Shown: positions 22,891-35,843 of the stretch, piece by piece | Layout of the letters: each line of letters opens with the position of its first letter | How positions within the stretch are numbered: position 1 is the first letter of the stretch | Notes under the pieces: model-generated | Told to the model about the DNA's origin: nothing | The model's database searches: none | Seen by the model: only the letters and a program-made list of their open reading frames with translations | DNA from: Hyaloperonospora brassicae | Taxonomy: Eukaryota; Oomycota; Peronosporomycetes; Peronosporales; Peronosporaceae | Assembly: GCA_947650285.1 (NCBI GenBank) | Contig: CANTFL010000363.1 | Coordinates: 399,883-463,882 of the forward strand | Length of the DNA: 64,000 nt | Direction: 5' to 3' | Translations under genes and position numbers: made by a program

Positions 22891-24160
22891 GAGGACCACT
22901 CAATTTATTTGTGTGGTGTACTGGTAAAGTAAGAATTATGTAGAAACACAGATTAATACACCACGGTTTCTAACAATCTGGCGATGATTGATATGGAGGA
23001 GACTACGGTACCAATGTACTTATAAAGGGACACATTTTTTAGACGGGCGCTGCTGCAACTGTGATTATACAGGACTACTATTTTAATCAAAATCGACAGT
23101 GCAAGGTCAAGAGGTGTAGTGGTGGGAGCAAAACGTATGTGTGCCCACAAGCCGGGTGCCCCTAGGGCGTCTGTATTCGTGATGAACACAGTGATGTCCG
23201 ACAGTACTATAGACGAAGCCACTCGCGTTGGTCTATTCCCTTCATACTCAATTGAACATGCTATGCATAGCTTTTGTAACGAATGAATACAACAACAAAA
23301 TTACCATGACGTTGCTTTGACATGCTTGCTATATATTAAAACTGTCGATTATCATAGTTTTATGTACAGGAAACAAAACATCACGAGTGCAAACTTACTG
23401 GCCATACAATGACACTTCCCTCTCCCTTCACTTGCGGACATCCCTTGCTTCGATCATGAGCATCTTAGACGTTTTGAGCACGTACTTTGTGCATCGAACC
23501 TTCCGTCTGAGCTCGGTGCTCACTTATTGCGCCGGCATTAAATAAATTCAACGCCTTCCCCTTGTTTCGCGACTTGATCAGCCCTTCTATCCGATACCTG
23601 GTATCAATACACAGAGCAACGACGTCAGTACCACGTCAAACGTACATCTGGACTGGCGCCGACTGTTCGCAATCGACCTACAAAGTATCAAACGAGAGTT
23701 TAACGATCTTGACAACGTCCAACCTATTACACGTTGCAGCCATGGAACAAACGGCAATAAACAGCACATCAAATTGTGTTTAAACTAATATAATTGCGGA
23801 GTACGTCGACCTTCATACCTACTCACAATCTGGTGGGTTTTCTTCAGTCTGCTGATCACGCGCTGCGTCCCCTCCTCTGTCACGTGCATAGAAACAAACA
23901 TAAACTCAGCAACCTTTTCTAATAGAACGTGCAGATATCTTACCATTTAGTACCTTCTCAGCGCATGGCTTGCTTCCATGCAAGGATGATAGTGCCATAG
24001 TAAGGAACGCAGAGGCCTTTGACCTTTTTTGCAGGCGCTCGTGGTTCGCAAAATGAACAATGAATCGTCCGTTTGCCAAATATTGTCTACCCAATGAGAT
24101 CACACCAAAAATTTCTAAAAAATGGAAAGCCTTGCAACCAATCACGCAGTTTCAATCACT

Positions 24161-24273
24161 GAGGCATTTGGGAATGGTGTGGCCCACATCAACTTTGCTA
24201 TATGTTGGCTCGTCTCAGAACTGGTGCTGGTTTCAGGACTTTTGCACGAATCTACTGCTGGTTTCTGGATTTG
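24161..24273 (-). repeat. Inverted-repeat arm, right
   Basis: Partner of 22777-22890. It is followed at once by the truncated T LTR at 24297. Confidence 0.7.
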
Positions 24274-24296
24274 TTCGGATCAAGCACCAATAGCTG

Positions 24297-24537
24297 ATGA
24301 ATGATCGCAATCGGTGGTGAGCAAGAAACTCATATAGGAGATTGTAGTTTAATACAGTTCGATTATGACAATAAAAGGTGGTTTATTAAGAAAAATAACT
24401 ATATTAAATACAATTCAATTTTCCGTTAGACAGAGCTTTCGGGTTCTGCCTACTTCGCTGCGCTTCCTCACGCCACGCGTACGTGACGTCGGTTCACACA
24501 ACCTTGTGTTATATTGACACAAGGCGTGCCGTGTTAC
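24297..24537 (+). repeat. Family T LTR fragment, 3' half
   Basis: Aligns with the second half of the LTRs at 29906-30362 and 21367-21798 (CATATAGGAGATTGTA, CCTTGTGTT..ACACAAGG hairpin) and ends TGTTACA. The first half is missing. No primer-binding site follows, so it is not a 5' LTR. Confidence 0.7.
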
Positions 24538-25926
24538 AATAGCAAAGTGCTATTCTGCTCGAGCAGGAGCAAGACAGTATCCATTGGTGCATAGCGGCAG
24601 ACACCGTTGTTGATCCGCGAACAGTGGCCGACTGCCTGACGCTACGCCGGAGTGAAGCCGCCCAATACATCGTAGTTTTCGCGCATTTCAAGTCCACGGG
24701 ATTTCGTGAAGTGTCCCGGACCCTATCGCACACAAACACGTCCAGCGGGCGTATAAAACCAACCATTTCGGCTGTTGAAAGGGTCAGTCATTGCACTCAC
24801 TCTGACGGTGTCCAAGCCCGAGAGCGTTGCTAACCAGGCTTAAGATATATTAGACTTCTTGCGACCGGTAAATGGTTTATTAGACACATCAGTTTCTATA
24901 TCTTCAATTCGCGAGTCTCGTCCACAGATTCATCGTCGAATATTGAGCGTATAAAGCGGTCCATTTGTCAACTCAGGGGGCAGTGATGGTTGCTACCAAA
25001 TTGATTGAGGACATTATTGACGTGAGCGAATCAAACGTTATTTTATATACCTATGCTTACCGAAATAAAGCAGTTGGTATATACGCAAGAATCACGAAAT
25101 TTGCCAGTACCCTGACATCGGCATTGCATCGAATAAAAAATAGTTAAAATATGTGACAGCTGAATTATGATACCGTTTTACGGCCGAGATTCGTATACAT
25201 TAGCTAATTTTAAATGCTAGTTAAGCTTTTCGTTTATTTTGTTCCTTTAATAGCCTAAAAGAAATAGGAAGACCGTGGCTACCTGTTTCGACAAATCATA
25301 TTTCTTGAAGATGAAAAATGAGAAAGTTATGGAACAAAGCGAAGAGGAAAAATTACTGATTTGTTTAACGAATGGGTCAGTTTATGGCCATTACAGATCT
25401 GATATAAAACCCAATTGTATCAATCGATCGATTGCAACTGTTCTAAATTCACGATGCAATCGAGCATGTTGTCTGTCTTGCGCTTTCCTTTGCATTTTGT
25501 TGATGTCTTGGTTAAAGACCCTTTTCTTCTTCACCGCGCGTCGTTGCAGTATATAATCAATCTGTGTTGACGCGTATGGGCGGACATAAACTGACCCATT
25601 CGTTGAACAAGCCAGTCAGCTCGCTCGTAAATGCCACCTCTAGCATTGGATTGGCTACTGCCGATTATCGTCCAAAAACTGGTCATCGGCCATAATCTGG
25701 CCTGATGCCTTAGTTCATTGATTAACTGCGCCAAATAGTTAAATAATTCAAAAAATGCATTAAATAGTAAGAAAAATGATAAAATTATTAGCGGTGTATA
25801 CTATACGACTGAACGTACGCTACCTGAGAGAACGTGCATATTTAAGTGTGTTACTCGTTTTTCCTTCTCAACATTCATTTCGGTAATTTTAGAGAGGTAC
25901 GGATTTGAACAGTACGTGACACTACC
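24538..25926. other. No recognised gene
   Basis: ORFs at 24624-24833, 25275-25556 (plus) and 25531-25734 (minus) are short and unlike any family I know. No shared repeat was seen. Confidence 0.4.
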
Positions 25927-26372
25927 TGTTACGGGGTGTACCTGTTGCACTATATATTAGAATGCTATTAAAATTTAATAATCAGGAATATTACATTGAA
26001 TGTTCCTATTTGGATTCAAAAAACAAAGTGATGATTTTTCAGTGACCCACGGGTCGACTCATTAAATTGATATATGGAATGACATCAAGACATTAATCGA
26101 TGCGTGACCCGCGCAATGGGTGGTGACTAGACGTTACAATGCATATTGTTGTAATGATACAATAAAGTTTGGACTAGTTGACAAAGAAGAGATAAAGTAT
26201 TTTATTATATATTTGATCTAATTTTACTTAAACTACTACCGAGTAAAATCATAGTAGGAGTCCGTCTTCCTCTATCCTGCGTACGTGGCGTGCTAAGGCA
26301 CAGACAAACTGATATTAGCGGGCAAGTGGTTCTTACAGTTTATCACTACGTAACTGCTAGCACTCCATTACA
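25927..26372 (+). repeat. Solo family T LTR, diverged
   Basis: Starts TGTTACGGGGTG and ends CATTACA, 446 bp. The mid-segment GCGCAATGGGTGGTGAC is shared with the T1 LTR. No interior sequence lies on either side. The flanking 5-mers (CTACC and CTGTG) do not match, so no target duplication is visible. Confidence 0.7.
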
Positions 26373-26462
26373 CTGTGGCAAAGCAAACACGAGATTTTAC
26401 TGTTGAGTTGGGCTTGAAAGCGCACAGATCACCAGCATGAGCTAAATTCAAAAAGGATTCCG

Positions 26463-27402
26463 ATTGGAGGATGCGAGATGGTATGGGTCGCGCACGATTT
26501 CGTCACAAACTTTCCAGATCGCGAGATCGTTGGTGGCAAGGATATGATTTGTAATGACTCTAGAATTATAATGCAATATAAGACGAATCTCACCAGAGAT
26601 CGCAACCTTAACCATATGTCACGAGATCACTTAGAGATCACGAGATCATTTATAGATTACGAAATCACCCAGAGATCGGGATATCCTGGTGTAAGCTGCG
26701 AGCAAGTCGGGTGTGGACCACGCCAAGGTTCAAGAGAGGACACTTGGTGCAAGCCACGTAGGTACAAAAGGACGGTCTTCTGGAGAGAAGGCTCGTGGCC
26801 CCGGAAGTCGAGATACAGATAGGACTATCGAAGTATTATTTTTTGGGCTTTACTGGGTAATATCAAACATAGTTCAATTTGCTTCTAAGTACATGTGTCG
26901 ACTTCTCTTCCGGGTTGGAATTGTGGCTACCCGACGTCAGGTAAAGTTACATACTTAAAGCAAGTGATGTCCTTGGATTGTTTGGCCAGGGATAGATTAC
27001 CCTTAAAAATGCCCTAAGTGCATTTGGACGCAGCAAACAAGTAAAGGCCAAGGTTAAAGATCGCGAATGGGCTCAAGTGGTCAGAAGGCTCGCGAATTAA
27101 GTATCTAAATTGGACAAGGCAATCTCGTAGATAGCAATGTGACTCATATCGAGCACCTGACAAGAACACCCGCAATCGTGTGAAGATTTACACGCGACAG
27201 TCTAATCTCAAACAGGGTCAAGTTCGGCATCGACTCGCGTCCACCTGAAAGAGTGCAACCCGCCCTACCGGCGGGAACACACAAGGTAAGCAAAGGTTAC
27301 AGAACGGAACCGAAGTACCCCGTTCGTTAGTTTGATCGTCCGGGAGCCAGTGGAGAGTTGGCATCGACTTCTCAAACAAGCGGCCGCCACTTCACCACGA
27401 CA
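26463..27402 (-). repeat. Family G LTR, diverged and shortened
   Basis: On the minus strand it begins TGTCGTGGTGAAGTGG, has ACTCTCCACTGGCTCCC at the family motif position, and ends near 26463 with CTCCAAT. It is about 940 bp against 1,300 bp for the full-length copies. Segments such as GCGAGCCTTCTGACCACTTG are conserved. Confidence 0.65.
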
Positions 27403-29905
27403 ATAGCCAAGCTTTATAGCGTACGACTGACGATGTGTGTAGTCTGTAACTTTCCCTTTTTAAATGTAGTTTAGCTCCAGATTTCCGCAGGTCCCGTTTC
27501 CTGGGGGAGAATTCATGGTCCCGTAGCAACCAAACAGCCAAGGAGATCATTTGCAGAAGGCCCGATACTGTGATGTCGAGCAGGTCTAGCGCTCCGACCG
27601 CGACGTGGATCCACCATTTCCACTACCTTAGCATAAGCTTCATCAATTGCTCCCAGCATTACGGCACTTCTAATATGCAAACTCGTCCATATACGTCGCC
27701 ACGCATTATAATTTAAGAGAGGCTCTACAACCATGTTCCAGGTCGTGAGGAGGACGTCCGTCCGGCGGTAAAGGCGACGCCGGACGCCGCACCTTTTACC
27801 ATTGATCCTTCCGATATGTTTCACGATCAGATTGTGAAGATGAAAAAACACACAGGGCATTTTTCTTGACGTCTAGTAGCCGAGTATCTGTGCTCCCTTC
27901 GCGGTGGAAAACGCAGATTAGCTTATGAGGGTGTAGGATGTCCTACCCTAAAAGAATTGTTTTCATATTGGGAAACACGCGGGCGCTTTTAGCATACTCT
28001 GTCGATTTGATCAAGTGTTCGTATCGAGTTAAGGGAATTTTATAAGTAGTTGCCACTTCTAGCTGTTCCTTTGGATAACATCATTTTTAAGACGAAATGG
28101 GTGATATCAGAAATCATTCGACGGCTAGCTACCCATCACAAATGTTGGGTTGCTTCAATTTTGAACCTCTGATTAAATGCTGTATGTCACAGTACGACCG
28201 GTCTTTTATCGACGGGAGAAATTCCTATGTCGATCAATCAAATGCTCTCTTGATTATTAGCTATTGCCCACAGCGTTTTTAAATGATCTTGATCTATTTT
28301 CTAAACATAAACTTAGCTTTTTAATACAATGCACGTATTTCCGTCTTCCTCAGGTACACCAGCAAATTGTTTTTTGGGTTCCACGAATGGTTGGGATTTC
28401 TTCTCTTCCCAGACTGGGACCCCACAATTAGTTTGGATAACTTGTAGTCCACAGTACAAAAACACAAGTTTTTACACCTCGTTATGCGTATCATCGCATT
28501 CATAGGTAGGAATCATACAACACGAAAAATTAAGGATGGAATTTTCCTAGTGAATTGTCACCTTCCGCATTTGTGTGCGGATCGCATATCAATCTTAAGT
28601 CATCCCTTTCATCGCAGAGGTACTGATGATCCGTGAAGAATTTTTGTCGGCATGGCAAAGAAATACTTGATATCACGGTACAGGCCAGACTTCATAATGG
28701 CTACTTTAAACAGCGAGGAAAGATTACGACCTAACAGCACCGTCGAGGCTCAATTCGAAGGTCAACTTATAAATTATCTCGGCCGCACCCGAGGTATTTT
28801 GGTCAGTCGTCAATCCACGCGCGAAAAAATCGAGTCTATCTTGTTATCTGCTGCATTGGCAACGGTAAGACTGCCCGTAATTTTACTAGATGTAAGGCTT
28901 GGCGTAAACGATTAACTAAGATTGCTTGATAAAGTCGATGTACTTCTTTTTTTAGTCGACCCGCTGCTTTCCTTCTGCGAGACGTGTACATTTCTTTTCG
29001 AGGCCGAGCAACATGATAAATTACCGGTTACCATTATAAAAGTGGGGTCATTCTGGTATATAAAAATTATTTCAGTGGGGGATATGGATTATTTCGTGCT
29101 GAGCACTTAATTATTCTTCATACAATTGGTACTAATTTTCGAGTGGTTGTGCTGAGGGCATATCATTTCAAAGATACCGAAAAGTTTCTACTTTTACTAT
29201 TACGAAAATAAACGTCTCATTCACTAAACGAATACGTCGGGGAAAGCTACTTTTAGGCTATATGGGTGTACTCCGTCTGATTAGGAGTCGTCCTGTTCCT
29301 ATGGTTCGGGACACCAATAATATTTGATATTTATGTGTAGGCTACCGCCCACAATAACTTAGTGTGGCAACATCTGGAACCCAGACTCCAGGGTTCAGTG
29401 TCATTCACTACTGTACAAGTTCAAGGGGTTGGTGAAAATGAAGCCAGGGACATGAAACCCACAATGTCGGGGTGTTAGCCAACTATTATTTAGTGCTACT
29501 GAGATACGCCTCATGGCCAATACACGCGCTGCCTTATCCACTGATCGGCGGCTGCAGCAGCCCAAAAAAGCCATCACATCCAGTGTGGAGCTATTATGTC
29601 CACCATCATTTCCCGCAAACCCTGATCCTAGGACCGGCGACCGTCCACATTCGATCTATGCCACTGCTAGAAACAGGTCCGAAATCTCGGCACAATACCT
29701 GATGCTTGCTATTGAGCAACCGTAATTCACAAGACCACTCGGTGTTAATATTGTTTTAGGGGCTGTCTCTAGCTTGTCTTCGCTCTAAAGCGACTCTGTT
29801 CAAGACATGTGTCGGTGCTTACAGACGAGGATGCCCCCATACTGGATAGCAATAGGGCCGGATCATGCATCGAAGACTTTTGATTGAACGGACCTCAACA
29901 GTCCC
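27403..29905. other. Unidentified interval
   Basis: ORFs at 27513-27860 (115 aa, minus; Arg-rich), 28652-28915 (87 aa, plus; begins MAKKYLISRYRPDF), 28922-29110 and 29472-29725 are open but not recognised. None shows a clear domain. The minus-strand ORF is GC-richer than its surroundings and could be a fragment of a captured gene. Confidence 0.35.
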
Positions 29906-30362
29906 TGAAACGGGGTGAACCCGTTACATAAAATTGAGATCAAACTGTTTAAATTTTTGAATACTATCTATCTATATTTAATCAACATTACCCGAGAAGA
30001 GGTAATGTAGGCGCAATAATAACCCCGAGGGTAATATTCTTGGGTGTTCCGCTTATTCGTTGATGTATACGCTGCATCAACTTAACTAATTTCCGATCTA
30101 TTCTATACGCGTGCATTGGGTAGTACGCAAGCATTCACATAGGAGATTGTACTTAAATTTAGTTTGGTTAAGGCAAAGATGGTTTTCCAAAAAACATTCC
30201 TATATATAATACAGTTTTATTTCCTCTCAGACGGAGCTTCCGAGTTCTGTTTAATTCTTCGCTCTTCCTCACGCTACGTGTACGTGACGTCGGGAGTACG
30301 CAGCCTTGTGTTCTAATAATACAAGGTCTTACCATTTATCTGGTAAGAGCGAGTTCGTTACA
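29906..30362 (+). repeat. Family T LTR, 5' LTR of element T3
   Basis: 457 bp, TGAAACGGGG to GTTACA. The sequence CCTGGTAGCACTTTG follows immediately and serves as the presumed primer-binding site, as in T1. Hairpins at equivalent positions include ACATTACC with GGTAATGT and GTTGATGTA with TGCATCAAC (one wobble pair). Confidence 0.85.
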
Positions 30363-30377
30363 CCTGGTAGCACTTTG
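30363..30377 (+). promoter_or_regulatory. Presumed primer-binding site of T3
   Basis: CCTGGTAGCACTTTG directly follows the 5' LTR. The same 15 bases follow the 5' LTR of T1 (35794-35808), and a close match adjoins that of T2. The likely tRNA primer begins pairing at TGG. I cannot name the tRNA. Confidence 0.6.
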
Positions 30378-30417
30378 TCGTCCGTCCAGATACCTTAATT
30401 ATCTCATCCGACATGAA

Positions 30418-31442
30418 CATATTTGATATGGAGGAATGATTCCACGCCACGCGTTAATGCTCTATTCATGTGAGTGACATCAAATAAAAGGCGGTACAAC
30501 GAAAAAGTCCTACCGGCGGCAAAACCGCCATTAGCGCCATGTTGAAGTCCCTTGACAGGGACCAACAACATGCCGCTATAGTAAGGTTCATTTAACATGA
30601 ACTTGTCGCCGAAAGAGAAAAGAATCCATGATTTACCATCAAGGATCTCAATAGGCCGAGCAGTTGAGAGAACTCAGTGCTCAACAGACAGAGCTGTCCA
30701 GACAGCAGAAATTCAATGCTGCTGTGGGCGGGAGGACACACACGCGTCGTCCCGAAATCTTGAGGATTGATATCTCCAAGCACAGAGGAGTCGAGTAAGA
30801 CTCTCTGTTATTATGGTTCGTCGAACTAAACAGAGCCATATAGTCACGTCGTATTGACAATGAGCAAATGATACTTACATTTTCTCAACGTCACTTGGTA
30901 GGACGTGTTAAGACTTGGGCCTTAGGGCTCGAGATGAGCTCCCCATACGCTATTATTGCGCTAGAAGCCTATAAGACCCGGCTCAAACAGACGTTTGAAC
31001 CGCCTCAGGCAGCATTCAGGGCTCGATTTGAGCTCCTGAATATTAAACAGGGTAAGAGTGATGTGCACGATTATGCTTGGCATTTACGACTCCTCGCGAG
31101 TAGTATGAGTGCTAACCCGGTAAAACACACACGTTGTTTACTGTGTTCATGCAAGGGCTTGCAGATGGTTCCGTCAAGAACCACCTGTTCCGCTTAGTGC
31201 TGGATACGCTTGAACAAGCATTATCAGCTCCGGAACAGGGAGACTTTAGCAAGCGACAGGCTCATACAAGCTCAAGCTCTTATCGCCCACCGAGGCGACA
31301 AGAGACTAAAGGTCCAGAACCAATAGATCTAGGTTATGTTGAGAGCGATAGACCTCGCTCTTCAAACAACAAGGGATTGCAGGAGTGCAATCGCTGTCAG
31401 AAGCTAGGAAACTACGCTTACGAGTGTAGTGCCCACGCTTAG
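30418..31442 (+). pseudogene. T3 gag
   Basis: Collinear with T1 gag. The start codon equivalent is ATA rather than ATG and the N-terminus is frameshifted. From 30868 the core reads LTFSQRHLVGRVKTWALGLE and KTRLKQTFEPPQAAFRARFE. A frameshift near 31125 moves to the frame 31134-31442 (FMQGLADGSVKNHLFRL, then the zinc knuckle CNRCQKLGNYAYEC in which the conserved His is Asn). Damage in the start, the frame and the knuckle makes the copy inactive. Confidence 0.85.
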
Positions 31443-32577
31443 TCCAAAACAGTACTGAGCGAAATAAATGACCATTTGCCAAAACGGGCAATGGGCGTAG
31501 GTCTAACGCTGTTGCAAAACCGCTACAGCGAAGCGGACTATTAAACAATTTTCGGGGTCTATAGGGGCGGAGCGCCGTACTGATCCAGAACCTAATGGGA
31601 AAATGCATATTTTTTGACGAAAGTAGATCCAGATATACAAATATTGTGTGCTTCTACATTTGATAATGGGATGTCACACATCACGTCCCAGTTGCGAGTG
31701 ATAAAATATTTGTCACCTCGTGCTCTCGTTGAATTTGGAACGTCGAACGACTTTGGTCGTCGCCAGTCACTAAAGGGTCGTAGGTCTAACCTTATTAAGC
31801 GCTGCATCCCTTTAACAAGGATGAAGGTGCACCTTGCCACAGGCGCATAGATTACCGTTAAGAATCGAGTAGTGGAAATCCACTACACGTTAGAGGGCTA
31901 ACAGGACGATGATGACTTCATCGTACTGATTCTGGATGACAAATTTGATGACATCCTGGGATTACCTTGTTACAGAAGGTACGAGCCAAGGTTGAGCTGG
32001 CTGCATCGATCCGTGAAGATGCCTGCCGCCTGTTCATCAGATGGCCCTCTGACGTATGTCATGGAGCGTCCACGAGCGTACGAATGTACGGCAAGGGCGT
32101 GAAATGCCTTCACTTGCGAAACGGTCGTTGGCACGACTGCACAAGACCTCAGTGACGCTAAGCATCACACTGTGGAGCAAGCTCCCTGCGGCTGTACAGA
32201 ATAACAGGTAGCGCCGAGGGTAAACCACTCGAAAAAGCGCACGGACCAGGACATAGATGCTCGCCTAGCGGGCAACATACTACGACGAGCAAACAAGTTG
32301 TATACAAACGACAACGCGGTTATCCTAGGTCGACTGAAGAGTCGACCGCAGAGGATCGCTACCTGACTGTGGGTGCACAGCCATATTAATAGGACGTCGA
32401 AGGAATAAGTTCCCACGTGCTGGAGGAACAAATTTTTAAACTATTACGGGCCTAGGAATAAGGCTCTCAGCAACCTAAGCGAACAAGCCCTCAGCAGCCT
32501 GCGGAAACAAGCTACCAAGATGGTAGTAATACATTGAACGTTTAGTCAATGACGGATCAAGCGTAAGCGCATATACT
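31443..32577 (+). pseudogene. T3 protease and linker, cut by G2
   Basis: Reads LVEFGTSNDFGRRQSL where T1 has LVNCGASNNFVRRQSL, so the catalytic Asp position is Glu here. It continues through HYTLEG and VILGLPW-like sequence (here DILGLPC) with several stops. Homology to T1 ends at T1 37985 equivalents (AAGCGCATATAC), where the G LTR begins at 32578. The T3 RT and integrase are not found in the window. Confidence 0.8.
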
Positions 32578-33955
32578 TGTAGTGGATTGGTGATTGCTCT
32601 TTTAAGAAGTCGATACTAATTCTCCACTGAAATTCAAAAGACTGACCAACGTAAGGGGTAATCCGATTACGTGTTCTTTATAGCCTTCTTCACCTTGTTT
32701 TCCCGTCGGTGAGGAGGATTGCACTCTTCCAGGTGGACTTGTGCATATGGCAAACCTATATGTGTTTGAGACGGGGTCGAGGTTTGATTTCGGTGTGGAA
32801 GTCTTCACACCACGATCGGGGTTGACGTTATCGAATGGAAATCTTCACGAGATCACTTGTATACTTGTAGGGCGCCTGAAATAAGTCACCCTGATCTGTA
32901 ACAGATTGCCTTGTCCAAATGTAGACCTTGATTCGCGAGCCTTCTGACCACTTGAGCCGTCTCGCGATCTTGAGTCCCAAATTACAAAGGGCTTTCTGCG
33001 CCCAGTCACAGTAGGGGTGTTTTTTGCGAGTTCTTGACCCCGGCTAAACAATCTAGGGATATCACTTGATTAAAGTATGAAAATTTCTTGACGTCGGGTG
33101 GCCAATGATCCAATCCGGAATAGAAAGCGACACATGTAATTCAAATTGAATACAACAATGTTCAATGGTTACAAATCGAACCCAACAACCATATCCCTAT
33201 ACTCATACCGCAGGCATCGCAAGTCATGTGCCGCTATCTCCAGAAGATAGGAACCTTGTACTTGCGTGAAACACACTCAATATGCTTGTCCGATCGCATT
33301 CGCCCTTACATTTGCATATTACGTCGTGTCGTCCACACTTAATGATCTTGAACACGTACCTAATCGTTGATTCTCATCGCGATCGCATCCTTGATCAAGA
33401 TCACCTTGCTGATCTCATCCTTGCTGATCGCGAATCGCCTGATGCGGTACACACCAACCTGATCGCGATCACATAACTGATCGCCGGTTACGATCTCGAT
33501 CGTCTTCTTGATCGCGATCTCCTTGCTGATCGCGGATCGCCTGGTGTGATACACACCTCTCTGATCGCGATCGCATATCCGATCGCCAGTTACATCCTCG
33601 ATCCTCTCCCGGATCGCGATCACCTTGCTGATCGTGGATCGCCTGATGTGGTACACACCTCTCTGATCGCGACCGCTTATAATCATCAACGTAATCTTCC
33701 CCTTGATAACACTCTTATCTCCATGACATATACTTTTAGTCGGTCATACTTATACAATGTCGCAGTTCCTATCCTCCCCGATCTAGTATCCATTTTCTAT
33801 CATATTAGCTCAATGTCGTGATCTTTCAAGGTGTGAGACCGGCGCTGCCAACAGTCAACTAAATCGAATTGACCTGCAACGCGATCAGAGTCCATATCGC
33901 GTATTTTCTTATTTGATTCACCTCAGTCGTCTTCTGCGCCGTGGGTCTCCATACA
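32578..33955 (+). repeat. Family G LTR, 5' LTR of element G2
   Basis: Starts TGTAGTGGATTGG directly after truncated T3 sequence and ends near CTCCATACA. It shares long segments with 8474-9763. It includes about three copies of a 102-bp GATC-rich tandem repeat (33400-33690). Unlike the solo copies, it is followed by gag-like coding sequence. Confidence 0.65.
33400..33690 (+). repeat. 102-bp GATC-rich tandem repeat
   Basis: CTTGCTGATCGCG-type segments recur at about 33420, 33521 and 33623. The period is a multiple of three, which keeps a minus-strand frame open with a 34-residue periodicity; I take that ORF (33360-33689) as an artefact. Confidence 0.85.
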
Positions 33956-34188
33956 GTGTCGATCTAACTGCACACCTATCTTTCCGCTTGGTCAGTTATA
34001 CCAATTCAACCCAAGCACTGTCAACAACAAAAAAATCTAGCACCTCTCCTCCTTCCAATTTAAGTTAGTTGTATACCGGTTTTATTCGGGTGAGTCAATT
34101 CCCCTAACCCAGTGGGCAACACGCCGGGTCGTATTCGCTTCTGTCCAGTACCCGAGTAACTACCGCTGCTTGTGTTGATCGTCCGACG

Positions 34189-35403
34189 ATGGCCGGCATA
34201 TTGGCCGCTCTTAACGATTGTTTAGAGAGCTACGAGGAGACCGCGAAGCATACAGCTCTTTTTAAATGCACTGAGAGAAGAGAAGAACCGCGGAGATCGC
34301 CCGGGGCAGGAGTTAAATATGAAGCGTTAATTCGGGGTCCAGTTGCGCGGGTATGTCAAGCAGCGTTTCGATCGCCTGTTTTCCATCGTTCAGAGTGTCC
34401 GCGAGCTCAGCGAAGAACATGCAAAGGTCTTAAGTAAGCGCGATGATCGGCTGGCGTGAATCCGCGACTTAAAGAAGGAGAACAAGAGCTTAATGACCTC
34501 CTTGTCTCGGTCGAGACATCCTTGTCCGTATTCGCCTTCATTGACCCAGACTATGTTCGTCGTGATAAGGCCACTGTTCGCGCGTCTTTCGAGAAAGAGT
34601 ACCGGCAATAATTTATCTCTCTCATTCAAACGTTGAAGTCCCATATTTCGCAGCTCGAGTCAATTCGAAATCGCCAGTACGACGACGATAATACATATTA
34701 GGGTGTTGATGTTCGCGATCAGCAGAAGATTGACGATCTCGAAAACAGATTGCGTCGTTTTTTCCGCTACTTGATTAGCACAGCGGGAAGATTAATGATG
34801 ATAAAAGCGATCTAGATTTACTGCAAATAAGCGATGGCAGATTTCCACCCCGAAACTGCGCGTCAATAACGTTTGGAACAAAACCGGGAAAACGCTCGAG
34901 ATGTCACGATAGCTGGTCGTGACCTTGCTGTCGTGACCTTGCTGTCGCTGACCGCTTTATCGTCGGTCTCAATAAACCCAGCTGGCTTCTGGCCTTCCGT
35001 TTACATTAGCGTATACTCCAGTTTCTTCGAAAAGAAAACACCCCTGAAGCGACAGCAGATCTGGTCTCCTATACAAAAACTTACTCAAGCTGCAGGAGCA
35101 TCCTCTTCGTTGACCCCGACCTTAATTTTGGATGAGAGCTGTCCTCGAAAACGCCTTTGGGGTCTACGCGATCTTGTCCAGTTATCCAATCAGTCGACTC
35201 GGTGCAGACAGATGATTTTAAGCCACAGGACAAGATGCCGGAATCAAACAAGTTAGACCCGCGTACGAACTCATGGAAGCCCGCTTTGACCCCGCGATCA
35301 GCTCCTCCCACTCGATTAGCTTAGACGGATTCAGCGGATGATCCCAAACAGTTATCTGGTTCACTTCAAACGCTCGACTTTCCCCAATATACTGAATCCA
35401 CAC
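34189..35403 (+). pseudogene. G2 gag-like N-terminal region
   Basis: Begins MAGILAALNDCLESYEE at an ATG about 230 bp after the LTR and runs 82 codons. The following sequence stays translatable across frameshifts (DDRLARIRDLKKEN-like, then SHISQLESIRNRQYDDDN), helical and charged as in a coiled-coil gag N-terminus. It is interrupted at 35403 by T1. The identification rests on its position behind an LTR and on composition, not on a recognised domain. Confidence 0.45.
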
Positions 35404-35793
35404 TGTAACGGGGCAGCCCGTTACATGAAATTGTCACTTTAAGGAAAGTGACAATAAAGAATATAAAGATGGATATTCTTTAAACAATATCACCAAAGCG
35501 GTGATATTGAAGGGTAGACCAAAGGGTCTGTTCATTGGTTGATATCGTGATGATATCAACCCACCAATCGCCGCAAGACGCGCGCAATGAGTGGTGACGA
35601 GACGTCACCATACATGCAGGTATATTAGTATAATTGAATTAAGTCAAACGAAGAGACAGTAGTTTAAAGACTTAATTTATTAATATAACAGTTCTACTTT
35701 TACCCTACCTACGCTTCCTCGCTCGCCACGTGTACGTCCGTCGGGGCACCCAAATCCCTTGCGTTAAGTTACGCAAGGGTGTGCCCCGTTACA
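35404..35793 (+). repeat. T1 5' LTR
   Basis: TGTAACGGG...CCCGTTACA, 390 bp. The first 22 bp are themselves a hairpin. Perfect 10-bp stems follow at 35431-35454, 35485-35509 and 35537-35561, a GTGACG/CGTCAC stem lies in mid-LTR and a 9-bp stem at 35756-35779 (CCCTTGCGT with ACGCAAGGG) near the 3' end. The promoter and R region should lie within, but I cannot place them. Confidence 0.95.
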
Positions 35794-35808
35794 CCTGGTA
35801 GCACTTTG
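35794..35808 (+). promoter_or_regulatory. Presumed primer-binding site of T1
   Basis: CCTGGTAGCACTTTG immediately after the 5' LTR, identical in T3 and nearly so in T2. It contains the TGG expected opposite a tRNA 3' CCA end, two bases from the LTR. Confidence 0.6.
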
Positions 35809-35843
35809 TAGTCCTTCCAAGGACCACATCATCCAACATAAAC

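Larger units (their letters stand above)
21799..24296. other. Unidentified interval with a 1.5-kb inverted-repeat unit
   Basis: An ORF at 22415-22729 (plus) has spaced Cys residues (RCGCP, FACSEH) then RRYTTTVRVAIADG, faintly like the zinc-ribbon and OB-fold of RPA-like proteins. A reading frame around 23550-23770 looks coding (for example VHLDWRRLFAIDLQSIKREF) but is not recognised. Two arms of about 113 bp form an inverted repeat at 22777-22890 and 24161-24273. Confidence 0.4.

Noticed and set aside
25885..25926. GGATTTGAACAG, resembling a reverse-strand tRNA T arm.
   Set aside because: No acceptor or anticodon stem around it.
33360..33689. A 109-aa minus-strand ORF with repeating protein segments.
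   Set aside because: Product of a 102-bp tandem repeat whose length is a multiple of three; no independent sign of coding.
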